Shown: positions 8,408 through 17,893 of the stretch, in pieces
Numbering within the stretch: position 1 is the stretch's first letter
Layout: every line of letters starts with the position of its first letter
From: an uncultured Phocaeicola sp.
GTDB lineage: Bacteria; Bacteroidota; Bacteroidia; Bacteroidales; Bacteroidaceae
NCBI GenBank assembly: GCA_948566455.1
Contig: CAOYQO010000004.1
Span: forward strand, 1-64,000
DNA: 64,000 nucleotides
Direction: 5' to 3'
Notes under the pieces: generated by a model
The model's input: the letters and a program-made list of their open reading frames with translations, nothing else
What the model was told of the DNA's origin: nothing
Databases searched by the model: none
Position numbers and translations under genes: made by a program

Positions 8408-10669
8408 ATGCGTATGGGCAAAATAAATTTTAAATTCCTCCTTTGGATAATGTTGAGTTGCCATGTCTTGAGCGCTTGTTCGGAGATGGAAAAACGGAAA
8501 GTGCTGGTGGTGCACTCTTATGAGAAAACTTATGCTGCTTATCCTGATTTTAATAAAATGATTGCCGAAACTTTCCGGAAGAGAGGGATTGATGTCGAAC
8601 TCCGTACAGTGTATTTAGATTGCGAGGCTTATCGGGATAACTTAGAATCTTTGTATCTGCACTCTCTGTTGGATGAAGTTTCCGAAAACTGGGAACCGGA
8701 AATTATATTGGTTAATGATGACCAGGCAACTTATTCACTGCTGAAGTGCGGACATCCGCTGGCGAAGCAACTCCCCGTTGTTTTTGGTGGAGTGAATTAC
8801 CCTAACTGGCCTCTTATAAAGCAATATCCCAACGTGACCGGATTTCGTGATAAAATAGATTTTATGGCGAATATCAAGGTTGCGAAAGAGATATTCGGGA
8901 AGGGGATGCATCTCTTCACTATTATAGACTCCACTTATCTGGATAAACAAATAAGGAAGGATGCTTGGGAACAGTTGAAAGACGAGAAGGTGGAAGGTTT
9001 CATGAACTCAAAAGAATTCAATTCCTGGGAATGGAAGGAGTTTGTAAAAGACAAGAGTTATACGTATTTTGCCGGGCTTACTGTCCGGCTTCAGAAGGAT
9101 CGTTCGGATGCCGGACTACTTTGGAGTTTGAGCCAATACACAAGAGATAGGTGTTATCTTCAATTGAAAAGGGACTTTACGACTGTCAATATCGGAAATA
9201 TCTGTTCCAGTCCCAGCCTGACAGCCATTAATGAAGGTTTTGGTTATGGCGAGAAACTGTTGGGGGGATATATGACGACGATCCCAATACAGGTAGGGGA
9301 AATGGTGGATGCGGCGGTCAGGATTTTGCATGGTGAGAAGCCTTTGGATATGCCCATCGCAAACAGTGCTAAAGAGTATGTGGTAGATTGGGAGGTGATG
9401 GAGCAGAGGGGGCTTTCGAAGGCGGATATTCCAGAGAAGTATTCTATTATCCATATTCCGTTCAGTGAGGCATATCCTTGGCTGTGGGGAGGAATTATTT
9501 TCTCAATTACAGTTCTATTGATTACGCTGTTTGTCTTGTTGTTTTTCCTTTATCGTCGGGAGCAGGGGAGGAAAAAGAAAGCTCTCAATGCGCTGGAGGA
9601 TGAAAAAGAAACGTTGGCGCTGGCTATTGAGGGGAGTGATACGTACGCGTGGAAGTTGGAGAATGATTATTTTATATTCGAGAGTGATTTCTGGAAGTCG
9701 CAGGGAATGATGTCGAAGGTACTTACGTTTGATAGACTCATTAAGTTTATTCATCCGGAATGCCGGGATGAGGTGGAGGAAAACTGGAGGAAGATATCCT
9801 TAATCCGTAAGGTGGCGGTGCAGGTGCGTTGCGACTTTAACGGAAAAGGATATCAATGGTGGGAATTCCGGTATAAGACCATTGCATTGCCGGATGGCGG
9901 CTATAAGGCTGCCGGACTGTTGCTGAATATACAGGACATTAAAGATCATGAACATGAACTGGAAGAGGCGCGTCTGCTGGCGGAAAAAGCTGAGCTGAAA
10001 CAGTCGTTCCTGGCGAATATGAGCCACGAGATACGCACTCCGCTGAATGCGATTGTCGGCTTTTCCAATATATTGGCAGTGGATGAAGAACTGGAGCCGG
10101 ATGAGCGCTGTGAGTATATCAAGACGATCAACAAGAATAGTGATTTGCTGCTGATGCTGATAAATGATATCTTGGAACTTTCACGGTTTGAGTCGGGCTA
10201 TATGTCCTTTGAATTTGCTCCATGCGGAGTGGAGGAATTGGTGGATGAAATCTATCAGACCCATCAGATGTTAATACCGGAACAGTTGGAATTTATTAAG
10301 GATAAGGATACAGTGCCGGTAAGGATAAATGTGGATAAAGGACGGTTGGCGCAAGTGGTCACTAATTTCCTGAATAACGCTTCTAAATTTACAGCTTCAG
10401 GGTATATCAAGCTGGGATATCGTTATTTACCTGAGACTTCGGAAGTGGAAATTTATGTGGAAGATACAGGCTGTGGCATTCCTCGCGCCGAGCAGAAGAT
10501 GATTTTTAATCGGTTCTACAAGCAGAATGAATTTTCGCAAGGAACGGGCTTGGGGCTTTCTATCTGCCAGGTTATTATAGAGAAATTGCAGGGGAGGATT
10601 GAACTGCACTCGGAACAGGGGAAAGGGAGCAGATTTGCGGTGATACTAAAAGCTACAAGCTACGAGTGA
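8408..10669 (+). CDS. membrane sensor histidine kinase with ABC-substrate-binding-like sensor domain
   Basis: This 753-aa protein appears to sense a periplasmic signal. A signal sequence with a lipobox-like LSAC (21-24) is followed by a large extracytoplasmic domain (about 30-350) resembling the ABC_sub_bind periplasmic proteins (opening VLVVHSYEKTY). Then come one membrane segment (about 357-381) with a basic end, a PAS-like region (about 395-520), and a histidine kinase core. The core has SHEIRTPLN (His540), the N-box NNASKFT, EDTGCGIP and GTGLGLSI. There is no receiver or DNA-binding domain, so it is not a classical Bacteroides hybrid one-protein system, and no response regulator is adjacent. 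It may start at 8408 or at the next ATG, 8414. The ligand is unknown. Confidence 0.85.
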   Translation: MRMGKINFKFLLWIMLSCHVLSACSEMEKRKVLVVHSYEKTYAAYPDFNKMIAETFRKRGIDVELRTVYLDCEAYRDNLESLYLHSLLDEVSENWEPEIILVNDDQATYSLLKCGHPLAKQLPVVFGGVNYPNWPLIKQYPNVTGFRDKIDFMANIKVAKEIFGKGMHLFTIIDSTYLDKQIRKDAWEQLKDEKVEGFMNSKEFNSWEWKEFVKDKSYTYFAGLTVRLQKDRSDAGLLWSLSQYTRDRCYLQLKRDFTTVNIGNICSSPSLTAINEGFGYGEKLLGGYMTTIPIQVGEMVDAAVRILHGEKPLDMPIANSAKEYVVDWEVMEQRGLSKADIPEKYSIIHIPFSEAYPWLWGGIIFSITVLLITLFVLLFFLYRREQGRKKKALNALEDEKETLALAIEGSDTYAWKLENDYFIFESDFWKSQGMMSKVLTFDRLIKFIHPECRDEVEENWRKISLIRKVAVQVRCDFNGKGYQWWEFRYKTIALPDGGYKAAGLLLNIQDIKDHEHELEEARLLAEKAELKQSFLANMSHEIRTPLNAIVGFSNILAVDEELEPDERCEYIKTINKNSDLLLMLINDILELSRFESGYMSFEFAPCGVEELVDEIYQTHQMLIPEQLEFIKDKDTVPVRINVDKGRLAQVVTNFLNNASKFTASGYIKLGYRYLPETSEVEIYVEDTGCGIPRAEQKMIFNRFYKQNEFSQGTGLGLSICQVIIEKLQGRIELHSEQGKGSRFAVILKATSYE

Positions 10670-10700
10670 CTTGTAGCTCGTAACTCGTAGCCTGTAACTT
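10650..10700. repeat. inverted repeat at end of sensor kinase gene
   Basis: Arms 10650-10667 and 10683-10700 (18 bp, two mismatches) read around TACAAGCTACGAGT and its complement. The left arm lies inside the last codons of the sensor kinase, so the C-terminal residues are encoded by the repeat. The spacer repeats the same words again (TTGTAGCTCGTA). It can form a hairpin and may serve as a terminator or be an inserted repeat. Confidence 0.7.
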
Positions 10701-10720
10701 AGCGCACTTTAGTGCGCTAA
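10699..10720. terminator. short perfect palindrome over the kbl stop codon
   Basis: TTAGCGCACT and AGTGCGCTAA (10699-10708 and 10711-10720) pair perfectly around TT. The palindrome contains the kbl stop codon. It lies between convergent genes and may help terminate both, though it lacks a long T-tract. Confidence 0.5.
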
Positions 10721-11899
10721 TACTCCAAGTTCTTTTCCTACCTTAATAAATGCCTCGATACATTTATCTAGATGTTCTTTCTCGTGTCCTGCCGAAATCT
10801 GTACGCGGATACGGGCTTGCTCTTTTGGTACTACGGGATAGTAGAACCCGGTTACGTAGATACCCTCTTCCTGCATGCGTGCGGCATATATCTGAGACAA
10901 TTTGGCGTCATACAACATCACGGCGCAAATGGCGCTTTGAGTGGGTTTGATGTCGAAACCGGCAGCAGTCATCTTATCGCGGAAATAGCTCACATTGTTT
11001 ACTAACTTGTCATGTAGCGCATTACTTTCTTTCAGCATCTTGAATACTTCGATACTTGCACCTATCACAGCCGGAGCTACTGAATTAGAGAACAGATACG
11101 GACGGCTGCGCTGACGTAACAGGTCAATGATTTCTTTCGGTCCGGTCGTGAATCCGCCCATAGCACCGCCGAAGGCTTTACCTAATGTTCCAGTATAGAT
11201 ATCTACGCGTCCGTAAGTCTGATACAGTTCGCTTACACCATGTCCCGTAGGACCTACTACGCCTGCAGAGTGCGATTCGTCTACCATCACTAGTGCATCG
11301 TATTTCTCAGCCAGATCGCAAATTTTGTCCATTGGGGCGACATTGCCGTCCATAGAAAATACACCGTCGGTGACTATGATGCGGAAACGCTGTGTCTGGG
11401 CTTCCTGTAGGCATTTTTCCAGTTCGCTCATATCGGCATTAGCGTAGCGGTAGCGTTTGGCTTTGCATAGGCGGACACCGTCGATGATGGAGGCATGGTT
11501 CAGAGAATCGGAGATGATGGCGTCTTCTTCCGTAAATAGCGGCTCGAATACACCACCGTTAGCATCAAAACAAGCAGCATATAGTATGGTGTCTTCCGTC
11601 TTGAAATAGTCAGAGATAGCAGCTTCCAGTTCTTTGTGAATGTCTTGTGTTCCGCAGATGAAGCGTACGGAAGACATGCCGTAGCCACGGTGATCCATCA
11701 TCTTTTGGGCAGCGGCAATTAGTCGCGGATGGTTGGACAAACCCAAGTAGTTGTTGGCGCAGAAATTCAGCACTTCCTTCCCTTTTACGGTGATGGCGGC
11801 TTGTTGCGCACTCTCGATCAGGCGTTCTTCTTTATAGAGTCCGGCCTCTTTAATTTCAGCAAGTGTATTGCTGAGGTGTTCTTTCATTTTCCCGTACAT
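10709..11899 (-). CDS. kbl: glycine C-acetyltransferase (2-amino-3-ketobutyrate CoA ligase)
   Basis: Kbl cleaves 2-amino-3-ketobutyrate with CoA to glycine and acetyl-CoA, completing threonine breakdown. The 396-aa alpha-oxoamine synthase shows the fold-type I PLP features: the cofactor Asp in MVDESHSAG (Asp207) and the Schiff-base Lys in TGTLGKAFGG (Lys241). A short-chain threonine-dehydrogenase-like gene lies divergently across a 154-bp gap, supporting the Kbl assignment over serine palmitoyltransferase or KAPA synthase. A weak -7-like element (GTCCTTTG, minus strand, 11943-11950) lies about 45 bp upstream. Confidence 0.92.
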   Translation of the reverse strand: MYGKMKEHLSNTLAEIKEAGLYKEERLIESAQQAAITVKGKEVLNFCANNYLGLSNHPRLIAAAQKMMDHRGYGMSSVRFICGTQDIHKELEAAISDYFKTEDTILYAACFDANGGVFEPLFTEEDAIISDSLNHASIIDGVRLCKAKRYRYANADMSELEKCLQEAQTQRFRIIVTDGVFSMDGNVAPMDKICDLAEKYDALVMVDESHSAGVVGPTGHGVSELYQTYGRVDIYTGTLGKAFGGAMGGFTTGPKEIIDLLRQRSRPYLFSNSVAPAVIGASIEVFKMLKESNALHDKLVNNVSYFRDKMTAAGFDIKPTQSAICAVMLYDAKLSQIYAARMQEEGIYVTGFYYPVVPKEQARIRVQISAGHEKEHLDKCIEAFIKVGKELGVLAH

Positions 11900-12007
11900 A
11901 GCTTTATAAATTAAAAGTTTGTCATCTTAATACTAAACGATACAAAGGACACGATTTTTCTTCAAATAAACAATAGCAAAATGATAGAATAATGAAAAAA
12001 AAGTATG

Positions 12008-12015
12008 TATATTTG
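12008..12015 (+). promoter_or_regulatory. -7 element upstream of the threonine-dehydrogenase-like gene
   Basis: TATATTTG matches TAnnTTTG 38 bp before the start codon. No TTTG is present at -33. Confidence 0.5.
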
Positions 12016-12053
12016 CGCGTCTCTAAGTATGGAGTACCTTATAAATAAGTCGT

Positions 12054-13010
12054 ATGAAGAATATTTTGGTAATTGGAGCAACCGGACAGATCGGTTCGGA
12101 ACTCACATTGGAATTGCGTAAACGTTATGGGGATGACCATGTTATCGCTGGATACATTCCGAGTGCTATGCCTAAAGGGGAATTAAAGGCATCAGGTCCT
12201 TCAGCTATTGCCGACGTGACCGACCGTCAGTCTATTGAAGTGGTGGCACGCCAATTCAAGATTGATACGATTTATAATCTGGCAGCTTTGCTTTCAGTTG
12301 TTGCTGAAAGCCGTCCGGCCATGGCCTGGAAAATCGGTATCGATGGATTATGGAATGTGCTGGAAGTAGCGCGCGAGTATGGTTGTGCAGTCTTTACCCC
12401 GAGTTCTATCGGTTCGTTCGGAGAAGCTACACCTCATGTGAAGACGCCGCAAGATACGATTCAGCGTCCCCGTACCATGTATGGTGTAACCAAAGTAACT
12501 ACCGAATTATTGAGTGATTATTATTATACTAAATATGGTGTAGATACCCGTGCGGTTCGTTTTCCGGGTATTATCTCCAATGTGACCCCTCCGGGTGGAG
12601 GTACTACCGACTATGCAGTCGATATATTTTACTCCGCAGTGAAAGGTGAAAGATTTGTATGTCCTTTGAGACCTGGTACTTATATGGATATGATGTATAT
12701 GCCTGATGCGCTGAATGCAGCTATTTCATTGATGGAGGCTGCTCCGGCACGTCTGAAGCATCGGAATGCTTTCAATATCGCTGCTATGAGCTTTGATCCG
12801 GAAGAGATCTGCCAGGCTATCAAGAAGCATGTGCCCGACTTTGAAATGGTATATGAAATTGATCCATTGAAACAATCTATTGCCGACAGTTGGCCTGATA
12901 GTCTGGATGATACCTGTGCTCGTGAAGAGTGGGATTGGAAACCGCAGTATGATTTAGAGTCCATGACAGTGGACATGCTTGAAAAGTTAAGAGCTAAACT
13001 AAATAAGTGA
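12054..13010 (+). CDS. NAD-dependent epimerase-family L-threonine 3-dehydrogenase-like protein
   Basis: This 318-aa extended short-chain dehydrogenase has the Rossmann motif GATGQIG (8-14), the catalytic Ser in FTPSSIGSFG, and the Tyr/Lys pair in YGVTK (Tyr143, Lys147). The SFG segment and the size match the epimerase-type threonine dehydrogenases, which oxidise L-threonine to 2-amino-3-ketobutyrate. The product would be the substrate of Kbl, encoded divergently next door. A sugar epimerase role is the alternative, but the gene pair argues for threonine catabolism. Confidence 0.82.
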   Translation: MKNILVIGATGQIGSELTLELRKRYGDDHVIAGYIPSAMPKGELKASGPSAIADVTDRQSIEVVARQFKIDTIYNLAALLSVVAESRPAMAWKIGIDGLWNVLEVAREYGCAVFTPSSIGSFGEATPHVKTPQDTIQRPRTMYGVTKVTTELLSDYYYTKYGVDTRAVRFPGIISNVTPPGGGTTDYAVDIFYSAVKGERFVCPLRPGTYMDMMYMPDALNAAISLMEAAPARLKHRNAFNIAAMSFDPEEICQAIKKHVPDFEMVYEIDPLKQSIADSWPDSLDDTCAREEWDWKPQYDLESMTVDMLEKLRAKLNK

Positions 13011-13032
13011 CCTGATGAGGTCTCGGTAAAGA

Positions 13033-13881
13033 ATGAGAAAAATAGGATTGGGGTTCTTTCTTCTCGTTTTCTTGATGTCATGTGGCAACAAGAAAACGAA
13101 GATGGACCCTTTTGCGACAATCACCAATTTGGTGGATTCAGCTTCACATAAGGCTGATACTGTGCCGGAGGTTGAAGAGGATAACGACCCTAAGCCCATA
13201 GAAGCGGATGAATCATTTGATGATTTTATCTATAGTTATGCTTCGGATGACGCCCTGCAACGGCAGCGGACCAAATTTCCATTGCCTTTTTACAACGTCG
13301 ATACATCTTCGAAAATAGAGAAGGAGGACTGGGAGCATGATTATTTGTTTACCCAGCAGAGTTATTATACATTGCTCTTTGATGATGAAGATGATCTGGA
13401 ATTGGTGGGAGATACTGCACTTACTTCTGTACAGGTGGAATGGATTTTTCTAGAAAACCGTATGGTGAAGAAATACTATTTTGAACGTACTAAGGGGGTA
13501 TGGATGTTGGAAGCTATCAATCTTCGCCAGATAGAGCAGGGGGAAAATGAAGACTTCGTTGCGTTTTACTCTCGCTTTGTAACTGACAGCATTTATCAGA
13601 GTCGACATATCCGGGAACCTTTGAAGTATATCACAATAGATCCGGATGATGAGTTTTCTATTCTGGAGACTACGCTTGATTTGAACCAGTGGTATGCTTT
13701 CCGCCCTGTATTGCCTGTGGATAAACTATCCAATATCAATTATGGACAGAAGAATAGTGATAACTCAAATACGAAAATCCTGAAAGTGAACGGGATTGGA
13801 AATGGATATACCAATATCTTCTATTTCCGCAGACATCGCGGAGAGTGGGAGTTACATAAATATGAGGATACGAGCATTTAA
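13033..13881 (+). CDS. DUF4348-like lipoprotein
   Basis: This 282-aa predicted outer-membrane lipoprotein has a signal peptide ending in the lipobox LMSC (Cys near residue 17), followed by a charged, acidic linker rich in Asp and Glu. The body, with a YYFERTKGVWMLEAINLR-like stretch, resembles the DUF4348 family of Bacteroidota, whose function is not known. It sits 22 bp after the dehydrogenase gene and 9 bp before murB, so it is probably in one transcript with murB. No catalytic motif was found. Confidence 0.7.
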   Translation: MRKIGLGFFLLVFLMSCGNKKTKMDPFATITNLVDSASHKADTVPEVEEDNDPKPIEADESFDDFIYSYASDDALQRQRTKFPLPFYNVDTSSKIEKEDWEHDYLFTQQSYYTLLFDDEDDLELVGDTALTSVQVEWIFLENRMVKKYYFERTKGVWMLEAINLRQIEQGENEDFVAFYSRFVTDSIYQSRHIREPLKYITIDPDDEFSILETTLDLNQWYAFRPVLPVDKLSNINYGQKNSDNSNTKILKVNGIGNGYTNIFYFRRHRGEWELHKYEDTSI

Positions 13882-13890
13882 GATTTGTAA

Positions 13891-14874
13891 ATGAGAAAAA
13901 TACCCAATACATTCGGACTTGATGTGGAAGCTGCCGTGTTTCTGGAATACGGTTCGGTAGAAGAATTGGAGAAGTTGATTGCTGACGGGCGTATCACTTC
14001 TCCTTATCTGCATATTGGCGGAGGGAGTAATCTGCTGTTTACTGGAAATTATGAAGGAGTGATATTGCATTCGCGCATTGGTGGCGTTGAAGTAATGGCT
14101 GAAAATGAAGAAAAGGTTTTGGTGCGTGTAGGTGCCAGTGTGGTATGGGATGATTTCGTGGCCTATTGCACGGAACGTGGTTGGTACGGGACTGAGAACC
14201 TGTCTCTTATACCTGGTGAGGTAGGAGCGGCAGCTGTACAGAATATTGGTGCCTATGGTGTAGAGGTGAAAGGCCTGATTTCTTCCGTGGAAACGGTGAA
14301 CATACAAGGAATGAAACATGTTTACCAAGTGGATGAATGTAATTACTCATATCGGAACAGTATTTTTAAAAATCCGGAAATGAAGCAGGTATTTGTCACG
14401 TATGTTTGTTTTTCTTTGAGTAAGAAAGAGCATTATACGCTGGATTACGGTACGATCCGCCAGGAGCTTGAAAAATATCCGAAAGTAGATTTGAAAACAT
14501 TGCGCCGGGTGATCATTGATATTCGTGAAAGTAAATTGCCTGATCCGAAACTACTAGGTAATGCCGGGAGTTTTTTTATGAATCCTGTCGTCTCTCGTGA
14601 GGTCTTTGAGGCTTTGAGGGAAGAATATCCTCAAATGCCCTTTTATGAGATGGGGACTGACCGGATCAAAATTCCTGCAGGCTGGATGATAGACCAGTGT
14701 GGTTGGAAAGGTAAAGCGCTGGGACCTGCCGCTGTGCATGATAGGCAGGCGTTGGTATTAGTAAACCGGGGTGGGGCAACGGGAGCTGACATTGTAGCAC
14801 TTTCGGATGCTGTACGGGCATCAGTTCGTGAGAAGTTTGGTATTGACATTCATCCCGAAGTGAATTTTATTTGA
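13891..14874 (+). CDS. murB: UDP-N-acetylenolpyruvoylglucosamine reductase
   Basis: MurB reduces UDP-GlcNAc-enolpyruvate to UDP-MurNAc with NADPH and FAD in peptidoglycan synthesis. The 327-aa protein has the FAD-binding [10 protein letters not shown] (about 46-55), [16 protein letters not shown], the catalytic Ser region NAGSFFMNP, and a final Glu in HPEVNFI. The length and the YRNSIFK segment match the long, E. coli-like (type I) MurB. It is followed 15-27 bp later by a metallo-hydrolase gene. Confidence 0.95.
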   Translation: MRKIPNTFGLDVEAAVFLEYGSVEELEKLIADGRITSPYLHIGGGSNLLFTGNYEGVILHSRIGGVEVMAENEEKVLVRVGASVVWDDFVAYCTERGWYGTENLSLIPGEVGAAAVQNIGAYGVEVKGLISSVETVNIQGMKHVYQVDECNYSYRNSIFKNPEMKQVFVTYVCFSLSKKEHYTLDYGTIRQELEKYPKVDLKTLRRVIIDIRESKLPDPKLLGNAGSFFMNPVVSREVFEALREEYPQMPFYEMGTDRIKIPAGWMIDQCGWKGKALGPAAVHDRQALVLVNRGGATGADIVALSDAVRASVREKFGIDIHPEVNFI

Positions 14875-14901
14875 AAGATTGATAATTAATTGGTAATAGA
14901 C

Positions 14902-15666
14902 GTGAAACTAAGAATATTAGGGAGCGGAACATCGACAGGAGTGCCTGAAATAGGTTGTAAGTGTGAAGTTTGTACTTCTACCGATCTGCGTGATAACCGT
15001 TTACGTGCATCGTCTTTGTTGCATACGGATGATGCGGTGATATTGATTGATTGTGGACCGGATTTTCGGGAACAGATGTTGCGTGCAGCCTCATTTGAAA
15101 AAATAGATGGAGTGCTGATTACCCATGAACATTATGACCATGTAGGTGGGCTGGATGATCTTCGTCCTTTCTGCCGTTTCGGTGAAATACCTATACACTC
15201 TGATGAGTATACGGCAACTCACCTGCGGACACGGATGCCTTATTGTTTTCTGGAACATAAATACCCGGGTGTTCCCCAAATTTTCTTGCAGGAAGTGGAA
15301 GCCGGAAAAACGTTCTTCATCAATAATACGGAGGTTACCCCTTTGCAGGTGATGCACGGACGTCTGCCTATTCTGGGGTATCGTATCGGTAGACGTATGG
15401 CGTATATTACAGATATGCTGACTATGCCCGAAGAATCCTATGAACAATTACATGGCTTGGATGTTCTGGTTGTGAATGCCTTACGTGTAAAACCGCATCC
15501 TACGCATCAGAGTATTTCCGAAGCATTGGAAACGGCGAAGCGTATTGGTGCACGGGAAACTTATTTTATCCATATGAGTCATCATGCCGGATTGCATGCC
15601 GAGCTTGAAAAACAGCTTCCGCCTGATGTACATTTGACCTTTGACGGTATGGAAATTGAGTTTTAA
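14902..15666 (+). CDS. MBL-fold metallo-hydrolase (PhnP/RNase Z-like)
   Basis: This 254-aa metallo-beta-lactamase-fold protein begins MKLRILGSGTSTGVPEIGC, like PhnP-type phosphodiesterases, and has the metal motif THEHYDHVGGLDD plus later His residues (MHGRLP, HMSHHAG). A CxC motif (CKCEVC) near residue 20 fits the extra zinc site of PhnP. I chose the GTG at 14902 because homologues start at that position; a TTG four codons upstream (14890) would add four residues. No phosphonate genes are near, so a cyclic phosphate phosphodiesterase role is only inferred from family. Confidence 0.85.
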   Translation: MKLRILGSGTSTGVPEIGCKCEVCTSTDLRDNRLRASSLLHTDDAVILIDCGPDFREQMLRAASFEKIDGVLITHEHYDHVGGLDDLRPFCRFGEIPIHSDEYTATHLRTRMPYCFLEHKYPGVPQIFLQEVEAGKTFFINNTEVTPLQVMHGRLPILGYRIGRRMAYITDMLTMPEESYEQLHGLDVLVVNALRVKPHPTHQSISEALETAKRIGARETYFIHMSHHAGLHAELEKQLPPDVHLTFDGMEIEF

Positions 15667-15721
15667 GGTGCAGGCATTCAAAAACTTTTTTTATATCTAC
15701 TAAAGTTTTTGAAACATTTGT

Positions 15722-15752
15722 TTTGTTTTATTAGTAGAAATAATTATTTTTG
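15722..15752 (+). promoter_or_regulatory. Bacteroides promoter of the DUF3352 gene
   Basis: TTTG (15722-15725), 19 bp, TATTTTTG (15745-15752): a full consensus match, 24 bp before the start. An inverted repeat (TCAAAAACTTT with AAAGTTTTTGA, 15678-15712) lies just upstream and could terminate the preceding operon. Confidence 0.75.
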
Positions 15753-15776
15753 CCGAAACTTGATGCCTGAAAAACC

Positions 15777-17408
15777 ATGAAGTTACGTCTTATCATAAGA
15801 ATTGCCGTGATTGTGTCCATAGTATTGCTATGTACGGGGTTTGGGGTGTATTCATTCTTCAGGTTGAATGAGGTGGAGAGTCAGAAAGATTTTAATCTTT
15901 ATACTTTAGTCCCTCAAAGTGCAATGGCTGTGTTGGAGACAGATCGCATGGCTGAGCTGGTTGATGGTATTAATCAACTGAGTTGCAGCAAAGATAATCA
16001 CTTCCTTTATGCTTCCGAACTCTTTGTCTATCTGAAAAACTATCTGCATACCTTGCTCGATGATACTCCGCATGGTCTTAGTAAGCAGATGAATAAAATG
16101 CTTATCAGTTTCCATGAACCGGATAACCCATTGAATCAGGTGTTGTATTGCAGTCTGGGTTCGGGAGATTATGAGTTGGTGGAGTCGTTTATCAGGAAAT
16201 ATAGTTCCAGTGCATTTCCTTCTAAATTCTTTGATTACAGGGGTGAAGAGATTAGTATTTATCCTATGCCTGAGGGGCGCTTTTTGGCGGCATATTTTAC
16301 CCCGGACTTCCTGGCTATTAGTTTTCAGAAACGATTGGTGGAACAAGTGATCGATGCACGACTTTCTAAGAAATCATTAATAGATATGCCCTCATTCAAA
16401 CTGATGCATGCAGGAAAGAATACGAATGTGGAAGCTACGGTGTATGTGCGCATCAAGTCGGTGGATATGGGGAAAAATACGGATGGCATTCGTTCGCAAA
16501 CCTATCTGGGAAGTTGGGCGGAGTTTGATTTGAAGCTGAATGAAACTGCTATTTATTGTTCAGGTATCAGTCATGGCTCGGACACTACACGTACTTTTAT
16601 CAATGCTTTACGCCATCAGCAACCGGTGGAGGGGTTTCCGGGAGAACAACTTCCACTCTCTACTTTCTTTTATGACTGTTGGGCTATTTCAGATATGGAT
16701 GCCATGTGTAGTTTTACGGCAGAGCAGGAATATGCCAAAGCTACTTATTCTGATTATATCAAAGAGAGGGATGAGGAGTGGATGGACTTTCTGAAGACTT
16801 ATGCGGGAGATCAGGTGATTTCTTGCCTCTTCGAGCCGAAAGATACATTAAGTGAGTATCCATGTGCAGTGATGAGTGTTCCGGTGAAGAATATGTCGCA
16901 GGCTGAACGTCGTTTGCAATCACTGCTTTATACTTCTCCCAAGGAAGTGGATGCACCTCCTGTTCCGCAGGAGCGTCCTGATTATCATCTTTATCCCAAA
17001 GCATGGGGACACCGTTATTATGTATTGCCTCGAAATACTTTACTGACCCAGTTGACAGGTATCACGGAATCGGCTCTTTATACATATGTCTGTTTTTATC
17101 GTGGACATTTGTTGATGGCGCCGGATGTGGTTAGTCTTACTGCCTATATAGATGCTATGGAGAATGGAGAGGTGCTGGATGATACGGCGCTTTACGAGGA
17201 AGGAATAGGAAGTCTTTCACCATCGTATAGCTTTGTGATGATGGTGGATATGGAAAGGATGGTAGAGCAGCCGGAAACATATGTACGCCTGATACCTAAC
17301 TTTTTCTTTCGTCAGGCGAAGTTTTTTCGCCACTTTATACTTTCTATACAGTTTACTTGTGTAGAAGAGGTGGTATATCCGAATTTGGTGCTTTTATACA
17401 AAGGGTAA
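15777..17408 (+). CDS. membrane-anchored DUF3352-like protein
   Basis: This 543-aa protein has one N-terminal membrane segment (about residues 5-28) and a large, probably periplasmic, body. The sequence resembles DUF3352, an uncharacterised family of single-pass proteins common in Bacteroidota; the opening YTLVPQSAMAVLETD fits it. No enzyme motif is visible. It has its own promoter and a strong terminator, so it forms a single-gene unit. Confidence 0.7.
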   Translation: MKLRLIIRIAVIVSIVLLCTGFGVYSFFRLNEVESQKDFNLYTLVPQSAMAVLETDRMAELVDGINQLSCSKDNHFLYASELFVYLKNYLHTLLDDTPHGLSKQMNKMLISFHEPDNPLNQVLYCSLGSGDYELVESFIRKYSSSAFPSKFFDYRGEEISIYPMPEGRFLAAYFTPDFLAISFQKRLVEQVIDARLSKKSLIDMPSFKLMHAGKNTNVEATVYVRIKSVDMGKNTDGIRSQTYLGSWAEFDLKLNETAIYCSGISHGSDTTRTFINALRHQQPVEGFPGEQLPLSTFFYDCWAISDMDAMCSFTAEQEYAKATYSDYIKERDEEWMDFLKTYAGDQVISCLFEPKDTLSEYPCAVMSVPVKNMSQAERRLQSLLYTSPKEVDAPPVPQERPDYHLYPKAWGHRYYVLPRNTLLTQLTGITESALYTYVCFYRGHLLMAPDVVSLTAYIDAMENGEVLDDTALYEEGIGSLSPSYSFVMMVDMERMVEQPETYVRLIPNFFFRQAKFFRHFILSIQFTCVEEVVYPNLVLLYKG

Positions 17409-17436
17409 ATGGGAGGTTCAAAATGCTTGTAATTAT

Positions 17437-17477
17437 ATAATAAAAAAGAGGAGAATTATTCTCCTCTTTTTTATTAT
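17437..17477. terminator. bidirectional terminator between DUF3352 and DUF3127 genes
   Basis: The 19-bp arms 17437-17455 and 17459-17477 are perfect reverse complements around TAT-like spacer bases. An A-tract lies on one side and a T-tract on the other, so it can work for both convergent genes. Confidence 0.9.
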
Positions 17478-17495
17478 ATCTAAATTTTATATATT

Positions 17496-17870
17496 TTAGA
17501 ACGGCAGATCGTCTTTAGCATCACCTGCCAAGAATTCTGGTGCGGCAGTCGGTGCCGGTGGCGGAACAGGTGCACCCGGTACACCGGCAGGAGCTGCAGC
17601 GCTGACACGCTCTACTTTCCATGCACGGATACTGTTGAACCAACGGTCTTGCCATTGGCGTGCATCCACATCAAATGATACGGTCAGTTCTTCACCCATC
17701 TGGATGTTAAACTGTTCTATTTTGTCTGCTCCGAAAACATCGAAACACATTTTGCGGGGATATTGGCCGTGGTCTTCAATCACGTATTCTTGTGCTTTCC
17801 ACTCATTGCCCGACTTTGCCACTCCGCCTCTTGGCTGGAGTATAGCGATAATTTTTCCTGTAAATTCCAT
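17496..17870 (-). CDS. DUF3127 protein, single-strand-DNA-binding-like
   Basis: This 124-aa cytosolic protein starts MEFTGKIIAILQPRGG and contains VSFDVDARQWQDRWFNSIRAW, typical of DUF3127. The predicted all-beta body (about 1-95) followed by a Pro/Ala-rich linker and the acidic-hydrophobic end DDLPF copies the layout of SSB proteins, whose C-terminal tip recruits repair proteins. I chose the ATG at 17870; a longer frame reaches far upstream but would read through the promoter region. It lies divergent to dnaN. Binding to ssDNA is inference. Confidence 0.8.
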   Translation of the reverse strand: MEFTGKIIAILQPRGGVAKSGNEWKAQEYVIEDHGQYPRKMCFDVFGADKIEQFNIQMGEELTVSFDVDARQWQDRWFNSIRAWKVERVSAAAPAGVPGAPVPPPAPTAAPEFLAGDAKDDLPF

Positions 17871-17893
17871 TGCATTCTTTTTAAATGATGCGG

